Shown: piece after piece, positions 11,755 to 23,859 of the stretch | Layout: each line of letters starts with the position of its first letter | Position numbering within the stretch: position 1 is the first letter of the stretch | NCBI GenBank assembly: GCA_963678705.1 | Contig: OY783213.1 | Coordinates: forward strand, 14,450,451 to 14,514,450 | DNA from: Panorpa germanica | Lineage: Eukaryota; Arthropoda; Insecta; Mecoptera; Panorpidae | Direction of reading: 5' to 3' | Length of the DNA: 64,000 bases | The notes under the pieces: model-generated | What the model saw: the letters and a program-made list of their open reading frames with translations, nothing else | Told to the model about the DNA's origin: nothing | The model's database searches: none | Made by a program: the position numbers and the translations under genes

Positions 11755-12400
11755 GTCGTTTTTCAATTTTGATTGAAATAAATATTATTATTTGAAATAT
11801 CCGAAACTTGACGGAGCTGTAACAAATTTAAAATTTCAGTTTTATCGCATGTTTTAAATCTGTGGACGTGACGTACCATGCTTCGAAATTTTATATAACG
11901 TTATGTTTCTTTAATAATTAAAGAGATAAAATTCTTTTTTTTAATGGGCTTGTGTCCTCATTGAAATTGATTTTAATAAATGTGTATTGGCGTATCTGTT
12001 TTATTAAATATCTAAATCTTGACGGAGATATAGCAATTAAAAATTTGAATTGTAGTTTTAGCGCTAGAAATGGTCGGCCATATTTGTATGACGTGAAATG
12101 CATTTTAAAGTCAGTTATTTGTTGAGTAGGTCTGTAGCTGTTGATAGTCAAATAATCAAGCCAAACCAAAGAATAATAAGTTTTTAATTTATTTAACCCT
12201 GCTAAGGCAGACATAGTATTGAAATTTGATTGTTCCTTGAAATAGCTGTAAATAATATTTGATATTTTGATATATAAATACATATAGCAGAGATTTTTGA
12301 GCTGTAAGGTTGGTAACCGTACACAAGAATTGTGATGTCACATGCACTTAAATGTGTACAACGTTGAATCCCTTTAATAATTAAAGAGACAAATTGACTT
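11755..12400. repeat. Imperfect tandem repeat, period about 211-230 bases
   Basis: Successive units share a recurring order of motifs: CTTGACGGAG (11807 and 12018, 211 apart), GACGTGACGTACCATGC / TATGACGTGAAATGC / TTGTGATGTCACATGC, and TTTAATAATTAAAGAGA (11910 and 12373). Three diverged units are recognisable. The long minus-strand frame over 11918-12283 is a by-product of the A+T-rich repeat, has no domain, and is not called as a gene. It could be an old satellite seed or a TE-internal tandem. Confidence 0.5.
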
Positions 12401-12475
12401 TTTTAATTGTTAATATCTCTTAACATATAAGGAGTTATTAAGAAATAATTGAACATTTAAGGTTCTAGTAACCCA

Positions 12476-12526
12476 CTTTATCAATATATAGTACACTTTT
12501 ATAGAAATTAAAACATAGGACAATAT
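12476..12526 (-). repeat. Repeat shared with 44514-44610
   Basis: In the minus direction it reads GTCCTATGTTTTAATTTCTA then TAAAAGTGTACTATATATTG. The same series occurs on the plus strand at 44526-44566. It is probably one arm of a small palindromic element. Confidence 0.55.
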
Positions 12527-12529
12527 TCG

Positions 12530-13670
12530 CTGTCATTTGCTTTTTAAACATCATCTACATATACGCAATAGGCAAGGTTACAAAATGCATAAGAGTATAT
12601 TATTTTGAAAAACAAAGTAAGAATATTTAAAGAGAATTAATTCCCTAAGACAGTGTCCGCTAAACTTTTCTTTATCTCACGAGATTCTTGGAAAGGAGAA
12701 TTTGTTGGATATGAGCTTTGACAAGATTCCCATAGAGGAAGTACACAAAAGCAAAGTTCTACTGTAAATAAATAATTAAAATAATTGTAATTTTACAAAT
12801 AAAACTTTTGAGAACCACTGAATAAATGCAATTTGCTGCAATTTAATGTACATCATTCCTAGGAGTATATCATTAGCTCAAGAGTCACTGAGATAAGTCA
12901 CAAAGAAATGCATGTGTTTCGACTAAAATGTTGTCAAATCAAATGCAGTGACGTGCGCTGACTGAACACTGAACACTGAGTGATGCGCTTCGTGAACCCG
13001 TAAGACTGCAGCGACTTGACAAGCTTGATGTTATTTTGGTGCTATGTATGTGATGTGATGTTTTGCCACGTAGTGGAGATGCAGGGTCCACGATGTTGCA
13101 AAATACCTACACGGTCCGTTGAGCGGTCGCTCACACTTAAAATTAAGAAGTATGTAATAACTAATTTTCTATTTTCAGTCTAAAACTCTCGTCGAAATGT
13201 AATAGAGTTGCAAGAATGTATGTGACATATTTATTTGCGTTTACTGATTTTAAATATATTCACTAAATGGTTTGGAATTATTTCTTATTAGTAGTACAAA
13301 TGTTGCGGTTCAACTAATTTATCAGATAATGCATGTAAAAGTAAGGGGAAACTTAAAATTATCAATAACTTTACTTTTTTACTCTACAACAGATAAACTT
13401 ACAAGAAGGGAACTATAGTGGAAATTCAATCCACTTAAAATAAATCACTAATTCAGATTACACATATAAGTCTTATCCTAAACAATTATCATTTGCTAAA
13501 TAAATGGAATACGTTGGTCAAAATAGCATTAATTTTAGTCTGACCCATATTAAACCTTGCTATTTCTAATTACGGTTTCATGTTTATTTCCGTTCATGAT
13601 GAAGACTTACTTTTAATTGACTTAAATGACTACCAAACACAGAAAATATAACTTTGGCGAAAAATTAAAT
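12530..13670. other. No gene seen
   Basis: Non-coding, with a G+C-richer section at 12945-13130 that includes GAACACTGAACACTGAGTG. A CTATTTTCAG acceptor-like site lies near 13180, but no donor follows in an open frame. Confidence 0.45.
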
Positions 13671-13800
13671 ATTTCGATGACATTTGCCAGATATTCTGTT
13701 TCGTTACTAACCTCAGAGTTTTTACTTTAGATTTAAAAAAAAGTATCATCACTTTTCACGGAAATATTACGTTTTTCTATTGATTTGAATTGGCAGCTTT
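13671..13800 (-). repeat. Unclassified dispersed repeat, copy 2 of 3 (partial)
   Basis: On the minus strand this matches the 8312-8520 repeat from the AATTTAAATCAATAGAAAAA region through ACTCTGAGGTTAGTAACGAA to AATATCTGGCAAATGTCATC. Its outer parts are missing or too diverged. Confidence 0.65.
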
Positions 13801-15145
13801 TTTTTTACTTTACTTTGTGTAGCGTAAGTTTTTCATTCCATATTATTTTATACATAACATTAATAAAACCAAAAAAAAAATAAAAACATTGGTATACTTG
13901 TATATGAACTGGAACAGTTTTCTGTAATAATATTTCGCTATTATTAATGGCACAAGATAAACACCACATCTGCAGTACAAATTAGAGAGATTAACCCAAG
14001 AGGAATTCTGATTGAAAAAAGAAATAATTATTATTCATAAGAATTAAAATAAAATTGAGTTGTGAACTTTTTGTAGAGAAATATTGCATTAATAAAATGA
14101 AACAATCTTCCTAAAATTATCTAAAATTTGCATATCTTCCTGTTTCTCTATTATAAACGCAACCACTTCAAATCAGAGATAATACAATTCACTTCTAAGC
14201 CTCAGAAGTTATAAACTGAATTGCGGTACTTCAAATAATCATCTCCCAAAGTAAAATTGTTATAATTAAAATATATATTGCATTTATGAATATCTCATTG
14301 TTAATTTCCAGTAATTATAATGAAATATAATTGACAAGCAAAAGTTTTATCTTCAGTGATTACTTTTCAAGTTATTCAGTATTTCTTAGTAAAACATAAT
14401 AAAATTTCTGACTCAATCTATTGTTTAAATGTTATTTGACTACTTTTAAGTATTCAACAGAGAAAAGGGAATATATATAATCTAGTATAAAAGTTGATCT
14501 GAAATAAAATAAAACTTTTTGATCGTAATAATCTTTAGTCGTTACTGGCAACACTGCCACTGCTTTAGCTCCAAGTGCTTTAACTAAACTTTTCTATAAA
14601 GAGTTTGCAAATTTAATAAAAGATCCAAGAATATAAAATCACAACCAGCTCAAAATATGTGTAAATTGTTACACATTTTTCGTTCATATTCATAGTTATA
14701 GTCATACTCTTATGAGAGCAAAAGAATTGTGAAAATTCGATATAATACTCGTATATTTTTCTATGTAATATTCTATAAGATTTCTTCTCTCAACTAAAAT
14801 TGAATTTTGTATTGAAATCATTTTATAAATTGTATAAACTTTTAAAACTATTTATTAAAATTACTGAAACTATTTAACATTGTTTATAAGCTCTCGATAT
14901 TGAAAAGTGAAGTACGCTAAGTGAACTTCTGCTGGTAGATCCAAAAGAAGTGCAACGGATCGAGTTGGATATATTAATTCAGGCTAATGATGTGAATATT
15001 CTTGTTTCATAATTATCTGATTCTTTTTTAAAACATATTTTATGTTTAATATCTAATTTGTGTAGTATGTATTTCTCATTATTAATTTACCTTCTAGTTT
15101 TAAGCAAACTTAACGTAATTTACACAATTTGTTACATTACAACTA
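13801..15145. other. No gene seen
   Basis: Very A+T-rich, non-coding; no frame, repeat copy or RNA gene that I can support. Confidence 0.5.
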
Positions 15146-15617
15146 CAGTTCAAATTAAGAGAGATCGGAGGTAACTCATGCTTAAAAGAGATTATAATAG
15201 CTGTATATGTAGATCTACGATGTGATGGTGCACTTCATCTTATTCGTTCCTTTATACATAATAATAAAATGAGTGCCATAGTTTAATAAGAGGCAGTGAG
15301 CGGTGGATGGCGGAGATAGAGAGAAGGAGCAAGTAAAGATAATGAAGGTCAGAGTAGAAACAGGAGGTAGAGAAGCAGTATGGGTTTAAAATTATCTGCT
15401 TTGTTTGTATTTTTCTTTTGGAAGGAGTGAGAATGGATAGATAGTATGTAATTAATCACAATGATATGTAATTTAATGGCAAAAACATTACAATAAAATA
15501 ATAAAAATAATAATAAAATAGGTGCTTGCACAGCGCTTTTTCATTTTATCGTAGATTTATACGTCACAACTTATGTTCTAGGCATGAGCCATCGTCAAAC
15601 TCTCATAATTTGAACTA
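15146..15617. mobile_element. Tc1/mariner-type foldback MITE, interrupted copy
   Basis: The left end CAGTTCAAATTAAGAGAGAT and the right end CTCATAATTTGAACTA are the inverted ends of the family at 28032-28265. TA flanks both (15144-15145 and 15618-15619). The left inner arm also carries the reverse complement of the family's AATGTATATAGGAACGAATA block, confirming foldback structure. This copy is about twice the family length because unrelated sequence is inserted in the middle, including a purine-rich run (15297-15380). Confidence 0.7.
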
Positions 15618-15624
15618 TAATACG

Positions 15625-15885
15625 TTCGCCTCTTTCGCTCCCTTCCATTGTGTTACTGTGTTCTTTGTCGTTCTCTTTCTCCCGTCTTCTCCACATCTCC
15701 TCCTTCTTTCAGCCATTCAGCCCTTCCTCTCCTCTAGTAACAATCCTTCCCGCTTGCCCACTTTCCACTTTTCCATTACTCTCCTCCTCTATATTTTTCC
15801 CTATTCTTTGTCTTCTTTTACCTTTACACTTACTTTCCATTTACTTTTTTGTTCTCATTCTTTCCTTCACTTTTCGTACAATTCT
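15625..15885 (+). repeat. Pyrimidine-rich patch
   Basis: About 260 bases made mostly of C and T (CTCTTTCTCCCGTCTTCTCC and similar). The two overlapping plus-strand ORFs here are Ser/Leu/Phe-rich translations of this tract and show no domain. Similar patches recur through the window. Confidence 0.6.
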
Positions 15886-15889
15886 GTAG

Positions 15890-17104
15890 GTTAATATTAT
15901 GTAAGATTACATAACATAAATTATCTTTCAATATAAATTTAGTTTTAAAGACTTAAATAAAGGTTTTTATACGAGATTGTGGAAGGTTGCTTATTAGAAG
16001 AACTCTGAACGTATAGAATTCTGTTCAACTTGGGTAATTAGTCAATAGTAACATTAGGTAATAAATATTACTTGACTTTACGTTCTATGTTTAGAGGGCA
16101 GTAAGTAATAAACATCCACATAAATGTTATTAGACTTAAATGCAAATTAGACTTTGTATTTTTGGGGACCAAAGATAATAATCTCTATAAATGATTTTCA
16201 CAAGAAATGGTCACCCTGTAACACGGCATTATGTTATTTAGCGTACCCCTGTCGTCATGACGACTATGTCTGAGACGTTTTGACGTTGTTCTGTTGATGG
16301 GAGCGTATTGGGAGTTAAATAGAAGTAAGGTGTTGTAGTGGTATGAGGGGGGTGTCAAGTTTGGGTGGATTTTGTGGGTGGTGTACTGAGAGCGGTCACT
16401 CATATTAGGATCACGTGAGAGACACGGGCAGACATTGCCATGGCAACCAGTGTATCGGGCAGGTCAGCGTCAACAAGAATAAAGAGAAGCAGGGGAAAGG
16501 GAATAACGCTCTCCCCACATACGTCCAAAGGAATTTATTCGTAGAAATAATTATTCTAAACAACATCAAGGTGCTAATGTCAATCAGTTATACCTATATC
16601 AGAGTCATAAGCAGTGACTGCTTCGAGATAGAATAATTATATATGTTTAGCAACATCGTAGCCGAGATCGTAAAGATGTTACTAATTAATTAATATGTTT
16701 TCCGAATGAATTTAAGAATTGTTATTCAATTTACAAAAAACTTATAAAATTGTTTGTTTTATTTTAAATATTGTCTTGAGATGGACTCCACTTTAAAAGA
16801 CTCTGCACTTCTAGACGAAACATTGATTGAGTGAGTGACAGCTCGACACCAGCGCCTCTAGTGGCGACCGACCACGATCGATGCAGACTGCAGTCTCTGC
16901 AAGACAGGTTCATACAAAATAAATACAATGAGAATCGAATAGAAATACATTTTAAAATTTGGTTTTTCTTTAGCAGTTTAATTTTTAATTCAAATTAAAT
17001 TTGAATAAGGACATATATTTCTTATTAATGCAATTTACTAGTAGTAGTTTCTTTAATTATTAAATATTTTAAAGATTTGTAAAAACGTTTTGTGAACCTC
17101 TTTT
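15890..17104. other. No gene seen
   Basis: Mostly unassigned. It holds a possible X-box at 16434 and a G+C-richer section at 16830-16905. No frame with a recognisable domain. Confidence 0.45.
16434..16447. promoter_or_regulatory. X-box-like palindrome (RFX-type)
   Basis: ATTGCCATGGCAAC differs at one base from the RFX X-box palindrome GTTGCCATGGCAAC; the inner 12 bases are a perfect palindrome. TCACGTGA lies about 20 bases upstream. No promoter or gene start is evident next to it, so function is only a possibility. Confidence 0.25.
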
Positions 17105-17108
17105 TTAA

Positions 17109-17220
17109 GGTGAAACGATACTTGGTCATTTTTGATTCGCGAATTTGATAATATTTAACCTGCTGTATAGTATCGCCATCTATATTTCGCGAATCAAAAA
17201 TGCCCAAGTATTGTTTCACC
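17109..17220. mobile_element. Foldback MITE flanked by TTAA
   Basis: A 112-base element with inverted ends GGTGAAACGATACTTGGTCA and its near-perfect complement TGCCCAAGTATTGTTTCACC. The arms extend through TTTTTGATTCGCGAA on both sides (about 35 bases each, few mismatches). TTAA lies directly outside both ends (17105-17108 and 17221-17224), as expected for piggyBac- or Kolobok-type target duplication. The loop is only about 40 bases. The minus-strand ORF 17025-17219 passes through it and is not a gene. High arm identity suggests a fairly young insertion. Confidence 0.8.
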
Positions 17221-17224
17221 TTAA

Positions 17225-18265
17225 ATTAAAGTAAACTAATGTACGACACTTGTGGTTTTCTATAATGTATTTTCTGTAATGTATGGTGGGGGTAGAAAAA
17301 TCCTTTTTGATGCAGGTCCAGCGTTGGAAGGTGTTCGTAGCATCGTTTGGAGCTGGCTTTACACTTAACAATTTTATCGTGCATTTCAGACTTATGTGTT
17401 GATATTTAACTTTAGTTAAAAACTTACGCAGTGGTTATATGGAAATCTGGAAACTTTTGATTCTTGAACTATCCAGCTATTCCCCTCCCCAGGGATAGGC
17501 ATATTCATTGTGCTGCACTCCCTGTGGTAACGCTTTGTGAGTGGTGAATTATTGGCGTAATTTATAATATAATTATTATTTTGATTTATTTCCTATAATT
17601 TTATTTCATTTCCAATTCATTACCTATAATATATTTTCGTCTGCATCATGACCTATGGGATTGATTTGTGATGCATTTGCATGCATTAATTATTACGATT
17701 ACCTATTACCAATAAATACACAACCACTGTTCAATAATAATGCGGTTCTTTTACGTTTGATAACGTTAAATTTCGTGTTTTCCATTACTACTAGTCAAAT
17801 ATTTGACTGTTACTTTTGTATGTTTGGTTTGGTGTTACCATCTGCTTTTGTTGTAGGGAAATATACATGCACGAGAAGTATGACGTTTTTAATTTTAAAA
17901 GACAAACTGTAGGATGAACTCCAAATGCAATATATGTACACTTAAAAGTTCAATTGATTTGTACTACTTCTATGAGTATATCTGCTTATTTTCTATGTGG
18001 CTCAAATATAAAGTCTGTATAAATAAACCGTTAACAATAATAGCTGATAAATAAAATATTTCACACGATACAAGAAAAATATTTTTTCTTTATTTAGTTC
18101 CCTTTATCACGCAATTAAGATTTTACCACAGTGTTGAAAATTACAAAACGTAGCGTCATAAAAACCATTGTAATTCGTAAACTGTCATGAAATTGAAACA
18201 CATATCGTTTGAAGGTTGATACTATATAAAAATAATAAAGATTTGTCAATATTGGCGCTGTCTAT
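17225..18265. other. No gene seen
   Basis: Non-coding A+T-rich DNA. The 85-codon plus-strand frame at 17655-17912 has no recognisable motif and no coding-like composition. Confidence 0.45.
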
Positions 18266-18518
18266 CACTGTAAATAATTTGTTAATATGTTCTGTTTTGT
18301 GACGTTTCTATCACTATTGCACTTCAATAATAGTTCGCATCAACTTTATCTTCATTTGTATTTCGACAGTTGAAGTGGTTTTGTCATTTGTAGCCGATAA
18401 AATTGACATTTCATATGAACGACTGTGAAAAACTGAACTGTAAATGAATTCTTTCATGACAAAAAAATCATACGCATATTAATTATGATGGCAAAGTGAC
18501 TCCAAAATGTTTACTGTG
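18266..18518 (-). mobile_element. CCCAGTAAAC MITE, copy in reverse orientation
   Basis: The full-length family layout is present (see 25089-25328) but diverged: the left end reads CACTGTAAATAATTT and the right end CAAAATGTTTACTGTG. The interior is conserved, with TTTCTATCACTATTGCACTT, CAACTTTATCTTCATTTGTA and TTTCATGACAAAAAAATCAT. The target duplication is not recognisable. No coding capacity. Confidence 0.85.
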
Positions 18519-18558
18519 TTATGTCGTCTTACAAACTTATTAAGTGATGTGTAATGCC

Positions 18559-18909
18559 GATTTCACACTGGACTTTAAAACAGACTGTTTTTGTTTTTAG
18601 TGTTTTTTTGTGCGTCCCATAAAAATTATAAACATGATAAACAACAGACAAGCGCAAATGTTCACAAAAAACAAAATTGAAACCAAGCAGACTAAAAAAC
18701 AACAAACGTGTTTTTCTTTGATCTTACATATTCCAGATGGGAATGTGTTTTGTTTACTAAAACAGTTTTTAAAGACAAAATTGTTTTAGGAACTGTCTCT
18801 TTGGTTTGAAATCGACATTCGATATGTTTTGATCGCAGAATATTACAGAATTAGAAGCTAAAATTAAGGTTTAAAAAGATATATTGAGTTCCATGCCAGT
18901 GTGCGAATC
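18559..18909. mobile_element. Probable MITE with GATTTCACACTGG ends
   Basis: The left end is GATTTCACACTGGAC and the right end reads outward as GATTCGCACACTGGCAT, an inverted pair about 350 bases apart. The interior is rich in AAAACA runs and contains AAACCAAGCAGACTAAAAAA. That block recurs at 39222-39277 on the same strand, so it belongs to a repeat. No frame; superfamily unknown. Confidence 0.5.
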
Positions 18910-18911
18910 TA

Positions 18912-21900
18912 AATTCAGTCAAATTATATAAAACATTTTTTTTTCAATAACTGAATCTCCAGTGATTTTATTTCATTGCTTCCTTCATTCATATTTCACG
19001 ACGGCCTTAATCCAACACAGTAATGACAACACGCTGTTTCACTGCAACAACGAAAGAAGTCATTTTCCTGATTTTTTTAAAACTTGTAAGAAATAACAAA
19101 AAATATATTAAACAATCTGCATTTGTGTAAACTGTCACTCATTTATACTCGCAAGTTAAATACAAAATGAAAAAGTTTTTTTTTGTACTTTTTTATTTTT
19201 ATTGGTGATAATTATGATTTTCAATATACTACCGTATTTAGTTCAAAAAGTTTCAAGAATTATGGAACTCAGCGAAAAGAAAAATAAATCAGTTAATAAT
19301 TTATAAATATACTCGTATAGCTTTCTTGGAAAAAGATTTCTAAGAATAAATGTATTTGGACAATCAATAACGGTTAGCGTTCGATTCAACTTTTTTGTAT
19401 TCTTGGAAATGGCAAAATTATTTTGGATTTATGTATTTATAGATAAGAAACGGAATGACAAAGGAAAAATAATTAGTCTGTGTACGCACATACCCTACTA
19501 AATGACCCTACTAACACACACACTTTTGGGCCGGGACAAGAGTACATTTATAATAAGCATAACATTAAAATACGTACAACATTATACAACTAGACATTTG
19601 ATGTAAGAAAAACCTTTTTTGTGTTGTTTTCTAAATATAGATAATCTTGATGATCTATTGAAGCGATTTTATAATGTAAAACTGAACGATATGGATTTGA
19701 TGTGCTCTTGATGCTTAATTTTAGATAGGTCATCAATTTTGAAATATTAACATTGAGTTGCGATCTTTGAAACTAACACCCTAAATCGTTGTATCCAAAG
19801 AATATCCATACACTATTAGTGCGTTCTAGTTTATTTGCTCCATCATTCTTGTATTCCGTGTCAGTGTATACTATATTCATAAAATTAGAAACAATTGTCC
19901 AATAATTATGTGACGTCACTACGAAACCTTCAGCCACTAACCCCTTCCCCCTCTCTGTCGCTGAGGTTTGACATCGCCACTGATAAATCTATTTGTTGAG
20001 CTATAATTTTAAACACGAATATACATTTGTGTGATTTTCCAACATGTTCGGCAAACATTTTTTCTTAATTCCTGTTTAAAACAAAGACATTCTTACCAAC
20101 ATTCAGTGTATTTTGCTGATAACATCTCTGTTCAGTTATAAAGCTCTTTCAGGTCTCAGTCTTCTACTACTGAGTCTCAATATATTTTAACATGCCATCC
20201 ATTTTATTCGCAGAATTCCGTGAATTTAAATGGACATGATAGAGCTAATACAAACAAAAAAACAACCTAGACCTGCACTGGTATTGCTGAAGCTTATTAG
20301 TGATTCAGATTCAAACGTTTGCTGGTGCTGGACAAGAAGGATATTTATTGCTTCTTTACTTATCTGTTATAGCGATCCGTTCATCTCGATTTCGGTCAAC
20401 ACGTCTAACAAATTAGAAATAAAAGTTCCAAATTGAAAGTCGGATACCGTTCTACGTTTAACAGTAGTATTAGAAATACAGGAATTAATCAAAAAGAGTT
20501 ACAATTTCAATATTTTTCTGATCGAAACGTAACGGACAAAGGTATAGCCAGACTCTGACAAGGAATGTTGTTTTACAAGGACAAACCTAACAGGGCCCTC
20601 ATAAGGTTCGTAATTAAAATCGTGTAGTTGCAAATCCTGATGCGATCTTGACAGGTGTTCGTGTAGTAATAAACTGGTTGGTTATCACTGTGGACTGTTG
20701 AGTGTTGACGGATAGCAATGTACTAGTTCCGGTGTAATCAATGATGGTGGGTTCGCTACATCAGTCTTTCATCAAACATTCATCTGTCGTCGCTTATTCC
20801 AACTACGAGTACTACAATGATAAATTTAACTTGTGGTGTGTTGTGTCAATTCTCACACAATTCTACGTCAAATACAAATCGAGCATGCATCACTATTTGA
20901 CATTTCATTTAACCAAAACCGAAAACCCAAAACCGCGACCATTTGTGGTGAACTGACATCATTTGCCAGATCCCAGAATATGTTACTCGTAAATGTTGTT
21001 CGTAAAAGTGAGCGCAGATGAGAGATCAATAAACAAAACAGTGGAAACAATGCAAACATCAATCTACACCAACATGACCAGGGCTGCCAACCGACAAACG
21101 ACAACAATTCTAGTGGAGGGACAAGTTAATCCTTATTTATGACTTGTTTACCTACAAAAATATGTTTGAATATTTAAAAGTTGCAATTTTAATAATTGTA
21201 ATCAGATTCTGATAACGGATTCATTTTCGTCAAATCATCTTCTAATACTCTGCGGTTTCTTTTTGATACATGTTTTAAAATATGGACTAGCAATTGATTG
21301 ACATATCATAACAGACTAAAAAATAAGACGAAATTGTCAATTTAAGTTTAAAGCATAGATAAAGAATAGATGAATTCAACTTCTTAACGAATTCTTTTTA
21401 ATATTAAGAATTAAAAACTATTAATAATGCCGATTTATATCAGTAACGTTGATTCAAGAGAAACACACTTATAGTGTTAAGGGGGGAGTAAGGTTTCAAC
21501 TTTAATTTTAAAGTAGTCTGTCGAGTAAAACTGTCGGAGATATAGTGTTATAAGTCTTCACCTCTCTGGTCTGCTTTCGTGTTACTTTGAAACTTTTAAA
21601 TGCAGTTTCTCACACATAGCTTTTTCAGAATCAGTGCTCACTCTAGCTCTAAATCTAATGGACCGATTCTTTTGAAATTTTGCACACTCTTTCTTTACAT
21701 TAATGCCGAGATAACACTGTCGATTTTTTTTAATTTTTTAATTTTATAATAACAAAGTTTCTGAGTTTTTTCATGAAAAATCGGTATTTTGACTTCTAAG
21801 TGCTGTAAAAAATTAAAAAAGCTTGACAGCGTTACGTGTAGAAACTTATCAACTAATGAAATCATTTTGGTTTTTCGATATCAGAAAATCCAGTGATGAG

Positions 21901-22709
21901 TTATGAGTTATTTATGAAAATTTCACAAAGTATTCTTCAAATGTCATTTTATTATGAAGTAATTATAGAAATATTTATATATTAACTGTGTTGTCAAAAA
22001 ACATTATCAAACATGTGCTTTTTTTTATCGTTTTGACCTTTTCTTGAATAAAAGATAAGTGGTGAAAGAGGCAGAAAGCCATTTTCTCATTCCAAGAGTT
22101 CTTGCAATGTTTCTAAAAAATTTGAAACTTGAGAAAATTTTAGAAAGTAAATATTTCCATTAAATCAGAAATTAGTGCCTCCGAATGTACTAGAACATGC
22201 TCCATCGTCGCGTTATAGATAACATTGTGATTTCGCACATCTGTAAATCACTCGAGTCACCATGTAGAGCCTTCGTAGAGCCCATCGAGACACTGGGACG
22301 ACTGGAGACTGGAGACTGCTGCATAGTGCAGCTACTGCAGCTGTTTTAGCTACTTCAGTTCAAGCATCAAGCTACTACCTATACTTGTACTCACATAAGA
22401 CTAAACCAACTCAAATGACTATGAGAAGAACAAGAAGCTAAATGGTCAACGATAGGATCCTGTCGTGTTTCATCCAAACTGGACCAATGGCCAATGACCA
22501 ATGGGCAATGGCAACATACATTATGTACAATACGTATTCGTACACTTCTGTGTTTAAATTGTATTCGCAAGAACAGATCGCAGCCAATTTAGAACCGTGT
22601 TTAAAGTCACCACGTGACATGTGTGTGTCGTCCACTCCACGTGTCACGTGACTCAATGTTATGTGTGAACAATGGGATGGTACAGTCGATGGAAAATCAC
22701 TCACAGAAT
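18912..22709. other. No gene seen
   Basis: Almost 4 kb without a supportable gene. It includes a GTGACGTCAC palindrome at 19910-19919. At 21480-21740 TE-like phrasing occurs (GGACCGATTCTTTTGAAATT ... GCCGAGATAACACTGTCGAT) that resembles insect repeat tails. A G+C-richer patch with ACTGGAGACTGGAGACTG lies at 22240-22380. The short frames around 20230-21107 and 22438-22704 overlap each other on both strands and show no domain. Confidence 0.45.
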
Positions 22710-22884
22710 AACGTACACATGTCGTGAGTATACTGGATCTTTTAAGGAACAGTTGGAACCTTAAGTCCCTACCACTACCCAGATTTTTTAGGGGGCATAG
22801 GTGAAGCGCGCTGTATACTCATAAGAGAGAAATAGGAGTTTGAAATTTCAATTATTCCTTAAAAGAGCCAGTGCACACGGAGGG
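22710..22884 (+). mobile_element. piggyBac-style MITE, near-complete copy
   Basis: The inverted ends are CGTGAGTATACTGGATCTTT on the left and, read outward on the right, CGTGTGCACTGGCTCTTTTA; both continue into AAGGAA(C/T)A(G/A)TTG. The right terminus is ...CGGAGGG followed by TTAA (22885-22888). The left outermost bases have decayed, so only one TTAA is clear. The body TTAAGTCCCTACCACTACCC ... TTTTTTAGGGGGCATAGGTG is shared with 3439-3576. Non-coding and non-autonomous. Confidence 0.65.
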
Positions 22885-22888
22885 TTAA

Positions 22889-22957
22889 GAATTGAATTGC
22901 TAATAACTTTTTAAAGTTGATGCACTAAAAATAAATATTAAAAAAAAATAAATTCTT
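22889..22957 (+). repeat. LINE 3'-tail fragment
   Basis: GCTAATAACTTTTTAAAGTT then GATGCACTAAAAATAAATAT and an A-run. Near-identical tails occur after the LINE at 53359-53580 (GCTAATAACCATCGAAAGTT) and at 27316-27365. This looks like a short 5'-truncated LINE or a solo 3' UTR. Confidence 0.5.
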
Positions 22958-23859
22958 TTTTAAGTCCCTGCTTTATAATATACAACAATCCAGCTCCAGC
23001 AGTCGTTTTTCTCTGTTTTACTTTATACACGTAAATAGGAGAATTCCTACCTTCAAATCATCCTGAGAACGTTTGATTTTGATCTGATATCAGCTAATAT
23101 GATACAAAAACTTTTTCTGTGGTGAATTTTCCGCGGACTTGTGTTTAATCAGACTTCACCTATCATGTACATGAATTTAAAACGTTGTTCTAACATAAGT
23201 GCGAATATGTCTGTATGTGTGTGTGTGGGGATGATTGTGGATGGGGATGTATGCACGTGTAGAATGTTAATTCATTTTGTAGAAGTCTGAAATGTTTTAA
23301 AATACACGTAGACTTTTACATTTCGCAGAGTTTTCTCTTCTGAGTCTGCTAGAGACATTTGATATGTCTATGATGGCTAAACTGTAAAATAATGAAATTG
23401 TAGAACACTTCGGACGTATCTCGTACGAGTTTTGTTTTATATTTTATAAATACGTTCGTTATTTCATATTAATTCACTATAACATGATAATGAGTTTTAT
23501 TTTCTAATTATTAAACGTAATTCAAGTTATTTCAAAATATCTCAACGTCAAGAAATGTTTTGTGCTTATTGGAATTGGCAGGAACACATAATTTGATATC
23601 CCTTGATAGAATTCTTCATTCTGAATACCCTAATGGACTAATACAGTGGTTGGATAAGTAGGGTACATCAATCCCGAGGGCGTAATGAACCCGTTAAACA
23701 CAGTTACATGTATTTAAGGTTTATCTAATATTACAATATTTTCTTTAATTATTTAAGTTATTTAATTTCGGTCTATTTCCTATTTGGCAGTATTTATGGT
23801 GTCTTGGTACTTAAACCGTTGCCTAATGAGTTTATGATTAGGTATGTACTTAATTAACC
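22958..23859. other. No gene seen
   Basis: Unassigned A+T-rich DNA apart from the short terminal motif at 23689-23728. Confidence 0.45.
23689..23728 (-). repeat. GTAACTGTGTTTAGCGGGT motif, site 1 of 6
   Basis: Read on the minus strand: TAAACCTTAAATACATGTAA then CTGTGTTTAACGGGT. Similar sequences occur at 39949-39989, 49870-49896, 57253-57292, 58163-58205 and 60433-60481. It is probably the terminal sequence of one TE family. Confidence 0.5.

Noticed and set aside
11918-12283. 121-codon minus-strand ORF
   Set aside because: Lies in a diverged A+T-rich tandem repeat and has no recognisable motif; units of the repeat do not share the frame.
15526-15894. 122- and 79-codon Ser/Leu/Phe-rich ORFs
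   Set aside because: Translation of a pyrimidine-rich patch; composition alone explains the open frames.
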